From Lentimicrobium sp. (lineage in GTDB: Bacteria; Bacteroidota; Bacteroidia; Flavobacteriales; Flavobacteriaceae): a stretch of 27,490 nucleotides of DNA. A program made the translations under genes and the position numbers. The stretch lies in the NCBI GenBank assembly GCA_022758945.1, contig JAEMQE010000271.1, forward strand, positions 1 through 27,490, in the 5' to 3' direction. The notes beneath the pieces were generated by a model. It was not told where the DNA came from. It searched no databases and saw only the letters and a program-made list of their open reading frames with translations. Of this stretch, positions 8,999 to 16,603 are shown in pieces (positions within the stretch are counted from its first letter, which is position 1; each line of letters opens with the position of its first letter).

Positions 8999-9997
8999 AT
9001 GAAAGAAGTAACAAAAGAAGTTTATTTAAAATGGTACGAAGACATGCTGCTTTGGAGAAAGTTTGAAGATAAACTTGCAGCATTATACATTCAGCAAAAA
9101 ATTAGAGGATTTCTACACTTATATAATGGTCAGGAAGCTGTTTTAGCTGGCGCATTGCACGCTATGGACTTGACCAAGGACAAAATGATTACTGCATACA
9201 GAAATCACGTTCAACCTATTGGGATGGGCGTTGATCCAAGAAGAGTGATGGCTGAACTTATGGGAAAAGCAACTGGAACCTCAAAAGGAATGGGTGGTTC
9301 TATGCACATTTTCTCAAAAGAACACGGATTTTATGGAGGTCACGGAATCGTGGGCGGACAAATTCCTGTAGGAGCCGGAATTGCTTTTGGAGACAAATAC
9401 AACAATACTGGCGGAGTGACATTGACCTATTTTGGTGATGGTGCTTCTCGACAAGGGTCGTTACATGAAGCTTTTAATATGGCTATGCTTTGGAATCTTC
9501 CGGTAGTATTTATCGTTGAAAATAACGGATATGCAATGGGAACTTCTGTAGAAAGAACTGCTAATCATCCGGATATTTGGAAACTAGGTTTAGGATACGA
9601 GATGCCTTGCGGACCAGTGGACGGAATGAATCCTGTAAAAGTTGCCGAAGCGATGACTGAAGCTATCGAAAGAGCCAGAAATGATGGCGGACCCACTTTC
9701 CTTGAAATGAAAACCTACCGTTACAGAGGCCATTCTATGTCAGATGCGCAATTATACCGTTCGAAAGAAGAGGTGGAAGAATACAAAAAAATTGACCCAA
9801 TTACTCAGGTTTTAGATGTAATTAAAGATCAAAAATATGCTACCGAAGCAGAAATTGAAGCCATCGACCAAAGGGTAAAAGATTTAATCGAAGAATGTGT
9901 ACAATTTGCTGAAGAATCTCCTTATCCGGAAATTCAACAATTATACGACGTGGTTTACGCCCAAGAAAACTATCCATTTTTACCTCATAAACTATAA
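8999..9997 (+). CDS. pdhA: Pyruvate dehydrogenase E1 component, alpha subunit
   Basis: Thiamine-diphosphate-dependent alpha chain of the pyruvate dehydrogenase E1 heterotetramer, which decarboxylates pyruvate and loads acetyl groups onto lipoyl-E2. The 332-residue protein has the ThDP/Mg motif GDG (146-148) through ENN (174-176), the phosphorylation-loop-type segment YRYRGHSMSDAQLYRSKEEVE near residues 240-260, and the glycine-rich GKATGTSKGMGGSMH and HGIVGGQIPVGAG stretches expected of E1-alpha. It is followed after 6 bp by pdhC, so the two are one operon. The E1-beta partner is not in this window, so it must be encoded elsewhere. A branched-chain 2-oxoacid E1-alpha is a possible alternative, but the adjacent two-lipoyl E2 favours pyruvate. 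Confidence 0.93.
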   Translation: MKEVTKEVYLKWYEDMLLWRKFEDKLAALYIQQKIRGFLHLYNGQEAVLAGALHAMDLTKDKMITAYRNHVQPIGMGVDPRRVMAELMGKATGTSKGMGGSMHIFSKEHGFYGGHGIVGGQIPVGAGIAFGDKYNNTGGVTLTYFGDGASRQGSLHEAFNMAMLWNLPVVFIVENNGYAMGTSVERTANHPDIWKLGLGYEMPCGPVDGMNPVKVAEAMTEAIERARNDGGPTFLEMKTYRYRGHSMSDAQLYRSKEEVEEYKKIDPITQVLDVIKDQKYATEAEIEAIDQRVKDLIEECVQFAEESPYPEIQQLYDVVYAQENYPFLPHKL

Positions 9998-10003
9998 TCA
10001 ATT

Positions 10004-11641
10004 ATGGCAACAATAATAACAATGCCTCGTTTGAGCGATACTATGACGGAAGGAACGGTAGCAGCTTGGTTAAAAAAAGTAGGCGACAAAGTCAGTGAAG
10101 GCGATATTCTTGCCGAAATTGAAACTGACAAAGCAACAATGGAATTTGAATCCTTCAATGAAGGAACCCTTTTATATATTGGCATTCAAGCCGGAGAAAC
10201 TGCACCAGTAGATTCTTTATTGGCAATTATAGGAAATGAAGGCGAAGATATTTCTGCTTTAATTAGCCCCCCAGCCCCCGAAGGGGGAGCAACCCAAGTT
10301 GAAGAAAAAACAACTACAGAATCAACTCCCTCAACTCCCCCTTCGGGGGCTGGGGGGCAACTTCCAAAAGGAGTTATTGTAGTTACAATGCCCCGTTTGA
10401 GCGACACAATGACCGAAGGAACTGTAGCAACCTGGTTGAAAAAAGTAGGCGACAAAGTTGCCGAAGGCGATATTCTTGCTGAAATCGAAACCGATAAAGC
10501 AACAATGGAATTCGAATCTTTCAACGAAGGAACTTTATTATACATCGGAATTCAAGAAGGACAATCTGCTCCTGTTGACAGCCTATTGGCCATCATTGGA
10601 CCAGAAGGAACAGACATTAGCGGCATTGCCGAAAATTATAAAACAAGTGGAGCTACTCCAACAGCAGTTGCAACTGAAGAAGCAAAATCAGCTCCAACTG
10701 CAGAAGTTGCGCCAATTGTTCAAGAAGCATCTGCTGACGGACAACGTGTTTTAGCTTCACCATTGGCAAAGAAAATTGCTACCGAAAAAGGAATTCAACT
10801 CTCACAAGTAAAAGGTTCTGGAGAAAACGGACGTATTACTAAAAGTGATGTTGAAAATTTCACGCCATCAGTAGCAACTACACCAAGTCAAGTTGCTCAA
10901 CCGACAACCATCAACTCACAACCGACAACTGTTTCAAAACCTTATGTTCCAGCAGGACAAGTTGTAACCGAAGAAATCAAAAATTCGCAAATGCGTAAAA
11001 TCATTGCGAAACGTTTGGGAGAATCTTTATTCACTGCACCACATTACAACTTGGTAATTGAGGTAATAATGGACGAAGCAATGAAATCAAGAGCTATTAT
11101 TAACAGCGTTCCGGATACTAAAGTATCTTTTAACGATATGGTAATTAAAGCTTCTGCATTGGCTTTGAAAAAACACCCAAAAATAAATTCACAATGGAAA
11201 GAAGATGCAATCACCATCAACTATCACGTGAATATTGGTGTTGCTGTTGCTGTTGAAGACGGATTAGTTGTTCCTGTATTGCCATTTACAGATGGTATGA
11301 GTTTATCTCAAATTGGAACAAGCGTAAGAGATTTGGCTGGAAGAGCCAAAAACAAAAAATTATTACCTACCGAAATGGAAGGAAGTACTTTCACGATTTC
11401 TAACCTTGGAATGTTTGGAATTACTGAATTCAACTCTATCATCAACCAACCGAATTCTGCTATCCTATCCGTAGGAGCAATTGTAGAAAAACCAGTGGTG
11501 AAAAATGGACAAATTGTAGTAGGAAACACGATGATGCTTTCATTAGCTTGCGATCACAGAACTATCGACGGTGCAACCGGAGCACAGTTCTTGCAAACAT
11601 TAAAACAATATATTGAAAATCCTGTGACGATGCTGGCTTAA
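10004..11641 (+). CDS. pdhC: Dihydrolipoamide acetyltransferase (pyruvate dehydrogenase E2)
   Basis: Core subunit of the pyruvate dehydrogenase complex, transferring acetyl groups from its lipoyl arm to CoA. The 545 residues comprise: lipoyl domain 1 (about 1-84, lipoyl-Lys43 in ETDKATMEF), a linker (about 85-126), lipoyl domain 2 (about 127-206, Lys165), an Ala/Thr-rich linker, an E1/E3-binding domain (about 249-286, VLASPLAKKIA...GRITKSDVENF), a Pro/Thr/Gln-rich linker, and the catalytic domain (about 325-545) ending with the active-site HRTIDG, His518 and Asp522. The two lipoyl domains are nearly identical in protein, although their codons differ at many silent positions. The first linker is partly encoded by a GC-rich inverted pair, described separately. 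The gene lies 6 bp after pdhA; a bidirectional-looking terminator follows. Confidence 0.95.
   Translation: MATIITMPRLSDTMTEGTVAAWLKKVGDKVSEGDILAEIETDKATMEFESFNEGTLLYIGIQAGETAPVDSLLAIIGNEGEDISALISPPAPEGGATQVEEKTTTESTPSTPPSGAGGQLPKGVIVVTMPRLSDTMTEGTVATWLKKVGDKVAEGDILAEIETDKATMEFESFNEGTLLYIGIQEGQSAPVDSLLAIIGPEGTDISGIAENYKTSGATPTAVATEEAKSAPTAEVAPIVQEASADGQRVLASPLAKKIATEKGIQLSQVKGSGENGRITKSDVENFTPSVATTPSQVAQPTTINSQPTTVSKPYVPAGQVVTEEIKNSQMRKIIAKRLGESLFTAPHYNLVIEVIMDEAMKSRAIINSVPDTKVSFNDMVIKASALALKKHPKINSQWKEDAITINYHVNIGVAVAVEDGLVVPVLPFTDGMSLSQIGTSVRDLAGRAKNKKLLPTEMEGSTFTISNLGMFGITEFNSIINQPNSAILSVGAIVEKPVVKNGQIVVGNTMMLSLACDHRTIDGATGAQFLQTLKQYIENPVTMLA
10266..10358. repeat. GC-rich REPIN-like inverted pair inside pdhC
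   Basis: Two perfect 24-bp inverted arms (10266-10289 and 10335-10358) are separated by 45 bp, giving a 93-bp unit, exactly 31 codons. Each arm contains its own small palindrome, C5-GAA-G5 or its complement, and is far richer in G+C than the surrounding gene. It lies in the linker between the two lipoyl domains and is read through in frame as Pro/Gly/Ala-rich peptides (PPAPEGG and PPSGAGG). The layout matches a REPIN (paired repetitive extragenic palindromes), but that class is an inference from one copy pair. Confidence 0.7.
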
Positions 11642-11663
11642 TAGCTCGTTCATTTATAATAAC

Positions 11664-11701
11664 AATCCCGTTTCTTTTTTAAAGAGACGGGATTTTTTTT
11701 T
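11664..11701. terminator. Terminator after pdhC, possibly bidirectional
   Basis: Fourteen-nt arms AATCCCGTTTCTTT and AAAGAGACGGGATT pair with one G-U wobble around a short T-rich loop and are followed by about ten T residues on the plus strand. It lies between pdhC and the converging small ORF at 11716, so it may also serve the minus strand, where A-rich flanking sequence gives a shorter T run. Confidence 0.8.
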
Positions 11702-11715
11702 TGTAATCAATGATT

Positions 11716-11922
11716 CTATATTTTTACTTCTTCTTTGACCAAAAAATAGACTAAGATACACATAGCTATTAATGTTATAAAATATCCAGTCCAGACATTT
11801 CTGCTTTCATATTTCTCTTCATATTGATCAATTAGTTTTCCTCTGAATCCTTTTATAATCCAGAAGAAAAAGCCTCCAATCCAAAGTGAAGTAAGTTTTG
11901 CAGCAAATGGTTCTTTTGCCAT
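11716..11922 (-). CDS. Small putative membrane protein, unidentified
   Basis: I do not recognise this 68-residue protein. It has two hydrophobic stretches, about residues 12-25 (SLWIGGFFFWIIKG) and 47-63 (YFITLIAMCILVYFLVK), separated by a charged loop (GKLIDQYEEKYESRN), so a two-pass inner-membrane protein is likely. It starts MAKE, like the ORF before it, because both starts lie in a direct repeat. It is last in a possible minus-strand unit after the glycosyltransferase and the 83-residue ORF. Codon use looks like the neighbours. The hydrophobic/charged pattern makes a real coding gene more likely than chance, but no function can be given. Confidence 0.6.
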   Translation of the reverse strand: MAKEPFAAKLTSLWIGGFFFWIIKGFRGKLIDQYEEKYESRNVWTGYFITLIAMCILVYFLVKEEVKI

Positions 11923-12310
11923 ATTATTAATTTTTATTTATTCTTCTTCTCAATCCATTGCAATAAATTGCACCAATCAAAGACTCATTATACTCGACGT
12001 GTTATTAAACCATAAGTATAATCAGAATATTTAAATTTTCTCAATTCCACAATATATTCTTTTAAATTATCAAAGTCATTCTCTTCCAAAAATAAGCTAT
12101 CTGTATATTCTATATCAAAAGGATCTTCTGGTGGACAAATTTTATTTATTTTATCCAAAGAATAATGAGAAATTTTTATTTCGTCAAAAAAATCTTCTTC
12201 TTCAATTCTATAAATTTCAATTAACAATTCTTTTGCCATTTTTATTAATTTTTAAAGTTTTTTATTCTTCTCCTCAATCCAACGCGACATATATTTTGTA
12301 CTTGTCAAAG
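11911..12310 (-). repeat. Imperfect direct repeat of glycosyltransferase 3' end plus MAKE start
   Basis: Two similar stretches, about 11911-11985 and 12229-12310, share TTCTTTTGCCAT, ATTATTAATTTTTA-like and TTCTTC-CTCAATCC segments. On the minus strand each reads as a glycosyltransferase tail (WIEEKNK in the intact gene, WIEKKNK in the other copy), then a short A/T spacer, then ATGGCAAAAGAA, the start of a small ORF. Small gaps separate the copies. The repeat brackets the 83-residue ORF at 11988-12239. Confidence 0.65.
11988..12239 (-). CDS. Small acidic protein, unidentified
   Basis: I do not recognise this 83-residue protein. It is strongly acidic in its first two thirds (EEEDFFDEIK, PPEDPFDIEYTD, LEENDFDNLKEY), with no signal peptide or membrane segment, so it should be cytoplasmic. 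It begins 12 bp after the glycosyltransferase stop, probably in the same transcript. After its stop codon the same frame runs through a second stop and then reads DWCNLLQWIEKKNK, resembling the glycosyltransferase's own C-terminus (SRWIEEKNKKL). That suggests a segmental duplication rearranged this spot. It could be a short orphan gene carried in by that event, or a truncated remnant. Confidence 0.55.
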   Translation of the reverse strand: MAKELLIEIYRIEEEDFFDEIKISHYSLDKINKICPPEDPFDIEYTDSLFLEENDFDNLKEYIVELRKFKYSDYTYGLITRRV

Positions 12311-13499
12311 TATGATGTTGCAAAAGTGTTCCCATAAAATTATCTAATCGATGTTGTTTTAAATGGGTTTGTACTTTTAAAATATACTTAACAAAATCAT
12401 CTTCAAATAAAGATTTCAAATAGCGTTTTTCTATAATGTCAAAACCATTTTCTTGGGCTTTTAGCCAAATCGTTTTATCTTGATATAATTCCACCGCATT
12501 ATCGGCAAAAGTTTGCGGTTCATCAGAAATGAAGCCATTCCAAGGCAAATCGCCACACATCGATTCAGCTCCAATAATTGTCGTTACGCTTGGCGTTCCG
12601 CAATGCATTGCTTCTACCAATTTTCCTTTTATTCCTGCACCAAAACGCAAAGGTGCCAATACAACTCTAGCATTTCGCCCCACTTCTTGGGCATCATCGG
12701 CACGACCCATAATATAATAACCATCTTTTGGTTGGTGTAATTGCAATACTTTTTGAGAAGGATAAGCACCGTAAATTTGCAAAACTGCTTCCGGCATTTG
12801 CTTTCTGATGAGTGGCCAAATCGTTTCCTTTAAATACTGAACGGCATTCCAATTGGGTTCGTGAAGGAAGTTTCCAATGAAAACAAAATTGTTTCTATTT
12901 TCAAAGGATGGCAGATTTTGAATATTTGAATCTGCAATAGACTCCAACAACAAAGGCAAATAATACAATAAATCAGTATCTATTTTGAAAACAGATTGCA
13001 GCAATTCTATTTCATATTCAGCAATCATCAGGGAAATATCACAACGCAAAATACTAGCAATTTCTCTTTTAGCAACATCTTCAACCAATAAATCGTCTGT
13101 TGAAAATTGCCTCTTTTCTTTGAATGCTTTTTGGCGAGCCAATCGCAAACAATGCAAATCTTCGGTATCTAATAATCGCAAAGCATCAGGACAATTCTCG
13201 GCAACACGCCAGCCATATTGTTCTTCCATCATAAAACGATCAAACAAGACGATTGTGGGATTTAATTCCTTTACAAAAACATCAAAACTGGAACAATTTA
13301 AAGTAATCGATTTTTTGGTTACAGCCAAAGATCCCAAATCAATCATATAATCGCTATCCGAAGCAGAACTGGCAAAAGTGACATCAAAACCGTGTTCCTT
13401 GAAAATAGAAATCAATTCCACCATTCTTCCTCCTGCCGCCGAAGAATTGGGCTCAGGCCAAACAAATCCAAGAATTAAAACGCGCTGATTTGCAATCAT
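12252..13499 (-). CDS. Glycosyltransferase, GT4-like (GT-B fold)
   Basis: Predicted cytoplasmic or membrane-peripheral sugar transferase; donor and acceptor cannot be told from sequence. The 415 residues have a Rossmann-like N-terminal half starting QRVLILGFVWPEPNSSAAGGRMVELISIF, a glycine-containing acceptor-side motif common in GT4 proteins. The C-terminal half has the nucleotide-sugar-binding pattern: FVFIGNFLHEPNWNAVQYL, LQIYGAYPSQK, VVLAPLRFGAGIKGKLVEAM (about residues 290-310) and CGTPSVTT, with the Glu of KLVEAM at the usual EX7E-type position. No signal peptide is seen. It is followed after 12 bp by a small acidic ORF. No polysaccharide cluster surrounds it, so its target glycan is unknown. 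Confidence 0.85.
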   Translation of the reverse strand: MIANQRVLILGFVWPEPNSSAAGGRMVELISIFKEHGFDVTFASSASDSDYMIDLGSLAVTKKSITLNCSSFDVFVKELNPTIVLFDRFMMEEQYGWRVAENCPDALRLLDTEDLHCLRLARQKAFKEKRQFSTDDLLVEDVAKREIASILRCDISLMIAEYEIELLQSVFKIDTDLLYYLPLLLESIADSNIQNLPSFENRNNFVFIGNFLHEPNWNAVQYLKETIWPLIRKQMPEAVLQIYGAYPSQKVLQLHQPKDGYYIMGRADDAQEVGRNARVVLAPLRFGAGIKGKLVEAMHCGTPSVTTIIGAESMCGDLPWNGFISDEPQTFADNAVELYQDKTIWLKAQENGFDIIEKRYLKSLFEDDFVKYILKVQTHLKQHRLDNFMGTLLQHHTLTSTKYMSRWIEEKNKKL

Positions 13500-13791
13500 A
13501 AATTACTTTTTTTTGACTATCCGTTACTAATCCCTATCGAAAATTTTGTTGGTTTATAAAAAATAAAGTTGTTTTTCTCTTGAAACCATTAAGAAATTAA
13601 GGTTCATTAAGGCTAAAAACTTAATTTTCTTAATTTCTTAATGGTTTAAAAAATAATAAAAATTTTGGAATGCACAGTGGACAATTATATAACTTTTTAC
13701 GATGCAAAATAAGGAAAATAAACCGCAAATCAATCCATTCTACAACAAATAAAATCTGTATTTTTACATTCAATTTCCATAAATACAAAAA
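13500..13791. other. Intergenic region between glycosyltransferase and miaE
   Basis: A divergent, AT-rich gap of 292 bp. It holds the 65-bp hairpin repeat at 13583-13647 and otherwise no ORF with coding character. A TATTTTTA sequence at 13759-13766 resembles a -7 box except for its final base and might serve miaE, but no clear -33 box pairs with it. I see nothing else in the stretch. Confidence 0.6.
13583..13647. repeat. Intergenic hairpin repeat (19-bp perfect arms)
   Basis: Perfect 19-bp inverted arms (13583-13601 and 13629-13647), of the type AAACCATTAAGAAATTAAG, flank a 27-bp centre that contains further TTAAG/CTTAA complementarity. The whole 65-bp unit can fold into one long hairpin. 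It has no T-run on either side and sits between divergent genes, so it is not a normal terminator. AT-rich TTAAG hairpins of this kind are, to my memory, dispersed in Flavobacterium genomes. Confidence 0.7.
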
Positions 13792-14373
13792 ATGTTAGGA
13801 TTAAAATTAGCCACCGACCCAAGATGGGTAACCATCGTCGAATCGAACATCGAAGAAATCTTGACCGATCACGCTTGGTGCGAGCAAAAAGCAGCAACGA
13901 ACATCATCACCATCATCACTTATAATTCGGAACACGAAGAATTAGTTACCGATTTGTTGGAAATTGCCAAAGAAGAAATCGAGCATTTTCAACTGGTTCA
14001 CAATATTATCAAAGAAAGAGGACTAAAATTAGGCCGGGAACGAAAAGATCATTATGTAAACGAACTCTTCAAATTTCTGAAGAAAGACGGAAGCCGAAAC
14101 GACGCTTTTGTAGATAGACTGCTCTTTTCAGCAATGATTGAAGCCAGAAGTTGCGAGCGATTCAAAGTGTTGTCTCAGAACATTGAAGACAAAGAATTGG
14201 CCGAATTTTACAGAAAATTAATGATAAGCGAAGCGGGACATTACACCACATTTTTGAAATTCGCCAGAAAATATTCAGAAAAAGTCGATGTTGACAAACG
14301 TTGGCAAGAATGGATTGATTTTGAAGGCGAACTCATTACTAACTACGGAAAAAGCGAAACCGTTCACGGCTAA
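13792..14373 (+). CDS. miaE: tRNA 2-methylthio-N6-isopentenyladenosine(37) hydroxylase (MiaE-like)
   Basis: Non-haem diiron monooxygenase that hydroxylates the isopentenyl group of ms2i6A37 in tRNA, the final step after MiaA and MiaB. The 193-residue four-helix-bundle protein carries the expected ferritin-like ligands: Glu31 in WCEQKAA, Glu62-x-x-His65 in KEEIEHF, Glu117 in IEARSCERF, and Glu147-x-x-His150 in SEAGHYTTF. The N-terminal sequence ATDPRWV is also typical. Length matches the family. The gene stands alone between a hairpin-repeat region and the amino-sugar locus; only 36 bp separate it from the next gene, so read-through into the esterase is possible. Confidence 0.92.
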   Translation: MLGLKLATDPRWVTIVESNIEEILTDHAWCEQKAATNIITIITYNSEHEELVTDLLEIAKEEIEHFQLVHNIIKERGLKLGRERKDHYVNELFKFLKKDGSRNDAFVDRLLFSAMIEARSCERFKVLSQNIEDKELAEFYRKLMISEAGHYTTFLKFARKYSEKVDVDKRWQEWIDFEGELITNYGKSETVHG

Positions 14374-14409
14374 ACATCCTATTTTTACTTCTAAACAACA
14401 ATTTTCAAA

Positions 14410-16359
14410 ATGAAAAAGCAGTTATTATTTCTATTATTGGCATTCAGTATTTGTGCCAATGCCAATGTTCGTCTGCCCAAATTATTTGCCGATGATATGG
14501 TTTTGCAAAGGAATAAATTAATTCCGGTTTGGGGTTGGGCTGATGCCAATGAGAATATCGAAATCAAATTCAACAAGCAAACAAAAACCACAAAAGCAGA
14601 CAAAAACGGAAAATGGATTATCCGATTAGATTCCGAAAATGCTGGCGGACCTTATGAATTATCCATAAAAGGAAAAAATAAAATTACTATAAAAAATGTT
14701 TTGGTGGGCGAAGTTTGGATTTGCAGCGGACAATCCAATATGGCGTTTACGGTAGATGAAGCCCTAAATGCCGAGAAAGAAATAAACGATGCCAATTATC
14801 CTTTTATCCGAGCATTTACCGTTTCCAGAGACGTTAGTTCCTTGCCTAAAGACGATGTGAAAGAAGGAAAATGGGAAGTTTGCAATAAATCTACCGTGGT
14901 TAATTTTACGGCGGTTGGTTACTTTTTTGCCAAAAAAATCTACGCAGAACTAAAAATCCCGATTGGATTAATCCACACTTCTTGGGGCGGAACGGGTTCA
15001 GAAACTTGGACAAGCCGAGAAGCATTTGAAAGCAGCGACGAGTTTAAGGAAATGATTGCCGGTATGCCAAACGTTAATCTAGATTCTATTTCGAAAGTTT
15101 TCAATAAATCAATTGCAAAAAGAGTGGAAGAGCTTCAAGGTTCCAAAATAAATCCCGCGAAAGCTGAAATGTTTAAAGAATTTGCATTCAATGATTCAGC
15201 TTGGCCGGAACTCAATGAACCCGAAGCTTGGGAAAGTCAAGATTTGGGAGAATTTGATGGTACAGTTTGGTTGCGAAAAACAATAACACTTTCAGCAAAC
15301 GATGCCGGAAAAGAGGCCACGATTGAATTATCCAAAATTGATGATGAAGATATCACTTATGTAAACGGAATTGAGATTGGACGGAACAACAATTGGGATG
15401 CCAAAAGAAAATATTCCATTCCAGCAGCAATCTTAAAAGACGGCAAAAACACCATCTCAATCCGTGTGGTTGATGGCGGTGGCGGTGGTGGAATTTATGG
15501 CGAATCCGATGATTTTAAAATCACCATTGGAGACAAAATCATTCCGTTAAAAGGAAAATGGAAATACCAAGTGGAGGCCATAAAAAGTGATGTTGGACCA
15601 AATAGTTATCCTTCGTTGTTGTACAATGCAATGGTAAACCCTTTGATTCCTTATGCTTTCGAAGGCGTTCTATGGTATCAAGGCGAAACCAATGCCTGGA
15701 GAGCGCAACAATACAAAAAGGCTTTTCCGTTATTGATAAACGATTGGAGAAAAAAGTGGAATCAAGGCGATTTTCCTTTTTATTTTGTACAAATTTCGAG
15801 CTTTAATGAAACCAATGGTAATAGCAACAACGGAAGTATGTGGGCAGAACTTCGAGAAGCACAAACCCAAACCTTAAAACTTCCAAACACCGGAATGTGT
15901 GTAACAACGGATATTGGCAATCCAACGGACATTCATCCTAAAAACAAACAAGACGTAGGAAAAAGACTGGCAGCAATTGCCTTAAAAAATGTTTACAAAC
16001 AAAATATTGTTTGCACCGGACCAACTTTTAAATCAATGGAAATTCAAGGAAACAAGATTATAGTTTCTTTTGAAAATTTGGGTTCCGGATTGTCAACTCC
16101 TGATAAATATGGCTATCTAAAAGGATTCGAAATTGCAGGAGACGACAAAGTTTTTCATTTTGCAAATGCCCAAATCGTCGATAACAAAGTGGTGATTTAC
16201 TGTGAAAATGTACCGAATCCAGTTGCATTGCATTTTGGTTGGGCAGATGATGCCAGCGACAACAATCTCTATAATAAAGAAGGGTTTCCTGCCGTTCCTT
16301 TCAGAACAGATAATTGGAAAAACGTTACAGAAAACGTAAAATATAAAATGGTGAAGTAA
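14410..16359 (+). CDS. Secreted sialate O-acetylesterase-like SGNH hydrolase
   Basis: Predicted periplasmic or exported carbohydrate acetylesterase of the SiaE family. The signal peptide is MKKQLLFLLLAFSICANA. The 649 residues comprise an N-terminal beta domain (LFADDMVLQRNKLIPVWGWA), an SGNH catalytic domain opened by GEVWICSGQSNM with nucleophile Ser109, and a large inserted jelly-roll domain (about 257-385, WLRKTITL to VDGGGGGGIYGESDDF). The catalytic domain resumes with FEGVLWYQGETNA and ends with the charge-relay Asp507-Ile-His509 (PTDIHPKNK), followed by a C-terminal beta domain. The family is named for sialic acid, but many members act on other acetylated sugars. Here the neighbours are glucosamine genes and no sialic-acid catabolic gene is seen, so the substrate is open. 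It lies 36 bp after miaE and is followed by a terminator. Confidence 0.88.
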   Translation: MKKQLLFLLLAFSICANANVRLPKLFADDMVLQRNKLIPVWGWADANENIEIKFNKQTKTTKADKNGKWIIRLDSENAGGPYELSIKGKNKITIKNVLVGEVWICSGQSNMAFTVDEALNAEKEINDANYPFIRAFTVSRDVSSLPKDDVKEGKWEVCNKSTVVNFTAVGYFFAKKIYAELKIPIGLIHTSWGGTGSETWTSREAFESSDEFKEMIAGMPNVNLDSISKVFNKSIAKRVEELQGSKINPAKAEMFKEFAFNDSAWPELNEPEAWESQDLGEFDGTVWLRKTITLSANDAGKEATIELSKIDDEDITYVNGIEIGRNNNWDAKRKYSIPAAILKDGKNTISIRVVDGGGGGGIYGESDDFKITIGDKIIPLKGKWKYQVEAIKSDVGPNSYPSLLYNAMVNPLIPYAFEGVLWYQGETNAWRAQQYKKAFPLLINDWRKKWNQGDFPFYFVQISSFNETNGNSNNGSMWAELREAQTQTLKLPNTGMCVTTDIGNPTDIHPKNKQDVGKRLAAIALKNVYKQNIVCTGPTFKSMEIQGNKIIVSFENLGSGLSTPDKYGYLKGFEIAGDDKVFHFANAQIVDNKVVIYCENVPNPVALHFGWADDASDNNLYNKEGFPAVPFRTDNWKNVTENVKYKMVK

Positions 16360-16385
16360 TCCTCAGAATTAAAAAACTATTTTCG

Positions 16386-16418
16386 AAAGTGTGAGGAGAA
16401 ATCCTTGCACTTTTTTTT
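16386..16418 (+). terminator. Terminator after the acetylesterase gene
   Basis: Twelve-nt arms (16386-16397 and 16402-16413) pair with two wobble pairs around a GAAA tetraloop, then T-rich sequence follows. It begins 26 bp past the esterase stop and separates it from the deaminase gene. Confidence 0.75.
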
Positions 16419-16536
16419 GTTTTTCTTCCAAAGACAGGATAGTTTGCATAAATTTGTAAGGACTATGAGATTTTTATAGACCTCAATTAATAAAAACATT
16501 ATACGTAATTTGAAGAATATAATACGCATATTCCTA

Positions 16537-16566
16537 TTTCCAGTTTTATATTTAGAAATAGATTTG
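16537..16566 (+). promoter_or_regulatory. Candidate promoter for the deaminase/deacetylase fusion gene
   Basis: TTTC (16537-16540), 18 bp, then TAGATTTG (16559-16566), an exact TAnnTTTG match, 37 bp before the ATG at 16604. The upstream terminator implies that a promoter is needed here. The -33 box is weak, and the spacing is one base short of the consensus. Confidence 0.5.
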
Positions 16567-16603
16567 TAACATTGATTAAACAAAACAAACTCTTTACAAC
16601 AAA

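Noticed and set aside
10266..10358. CRISPR-like repeat/spacer pair
   Set aside because: There are only two units, they are inverted to each other, and they are translated within a gene; no array or cas gene is present.
10186..10545. Minus-strand open frame of 119 codons within pdhC
   Set aside because: It is a shadow of the duplicated lipoyl coding sequence and the inverted repeat; a similar shadow appears over the first lipoyl copy.
10458..10754. Plus-strand overlapping open frame within pdhC
   Set aside because: It is a Lys/Gln/Leu-rich alternate frame without domain features, fully inside a well-supported gene in another frame.
14380..14387. TATTTTTA as a promoter -7 box for the esterase
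   Set aside because: The last consensus base is missing and no -33 box lies at the right distance in the miaE 3' end.
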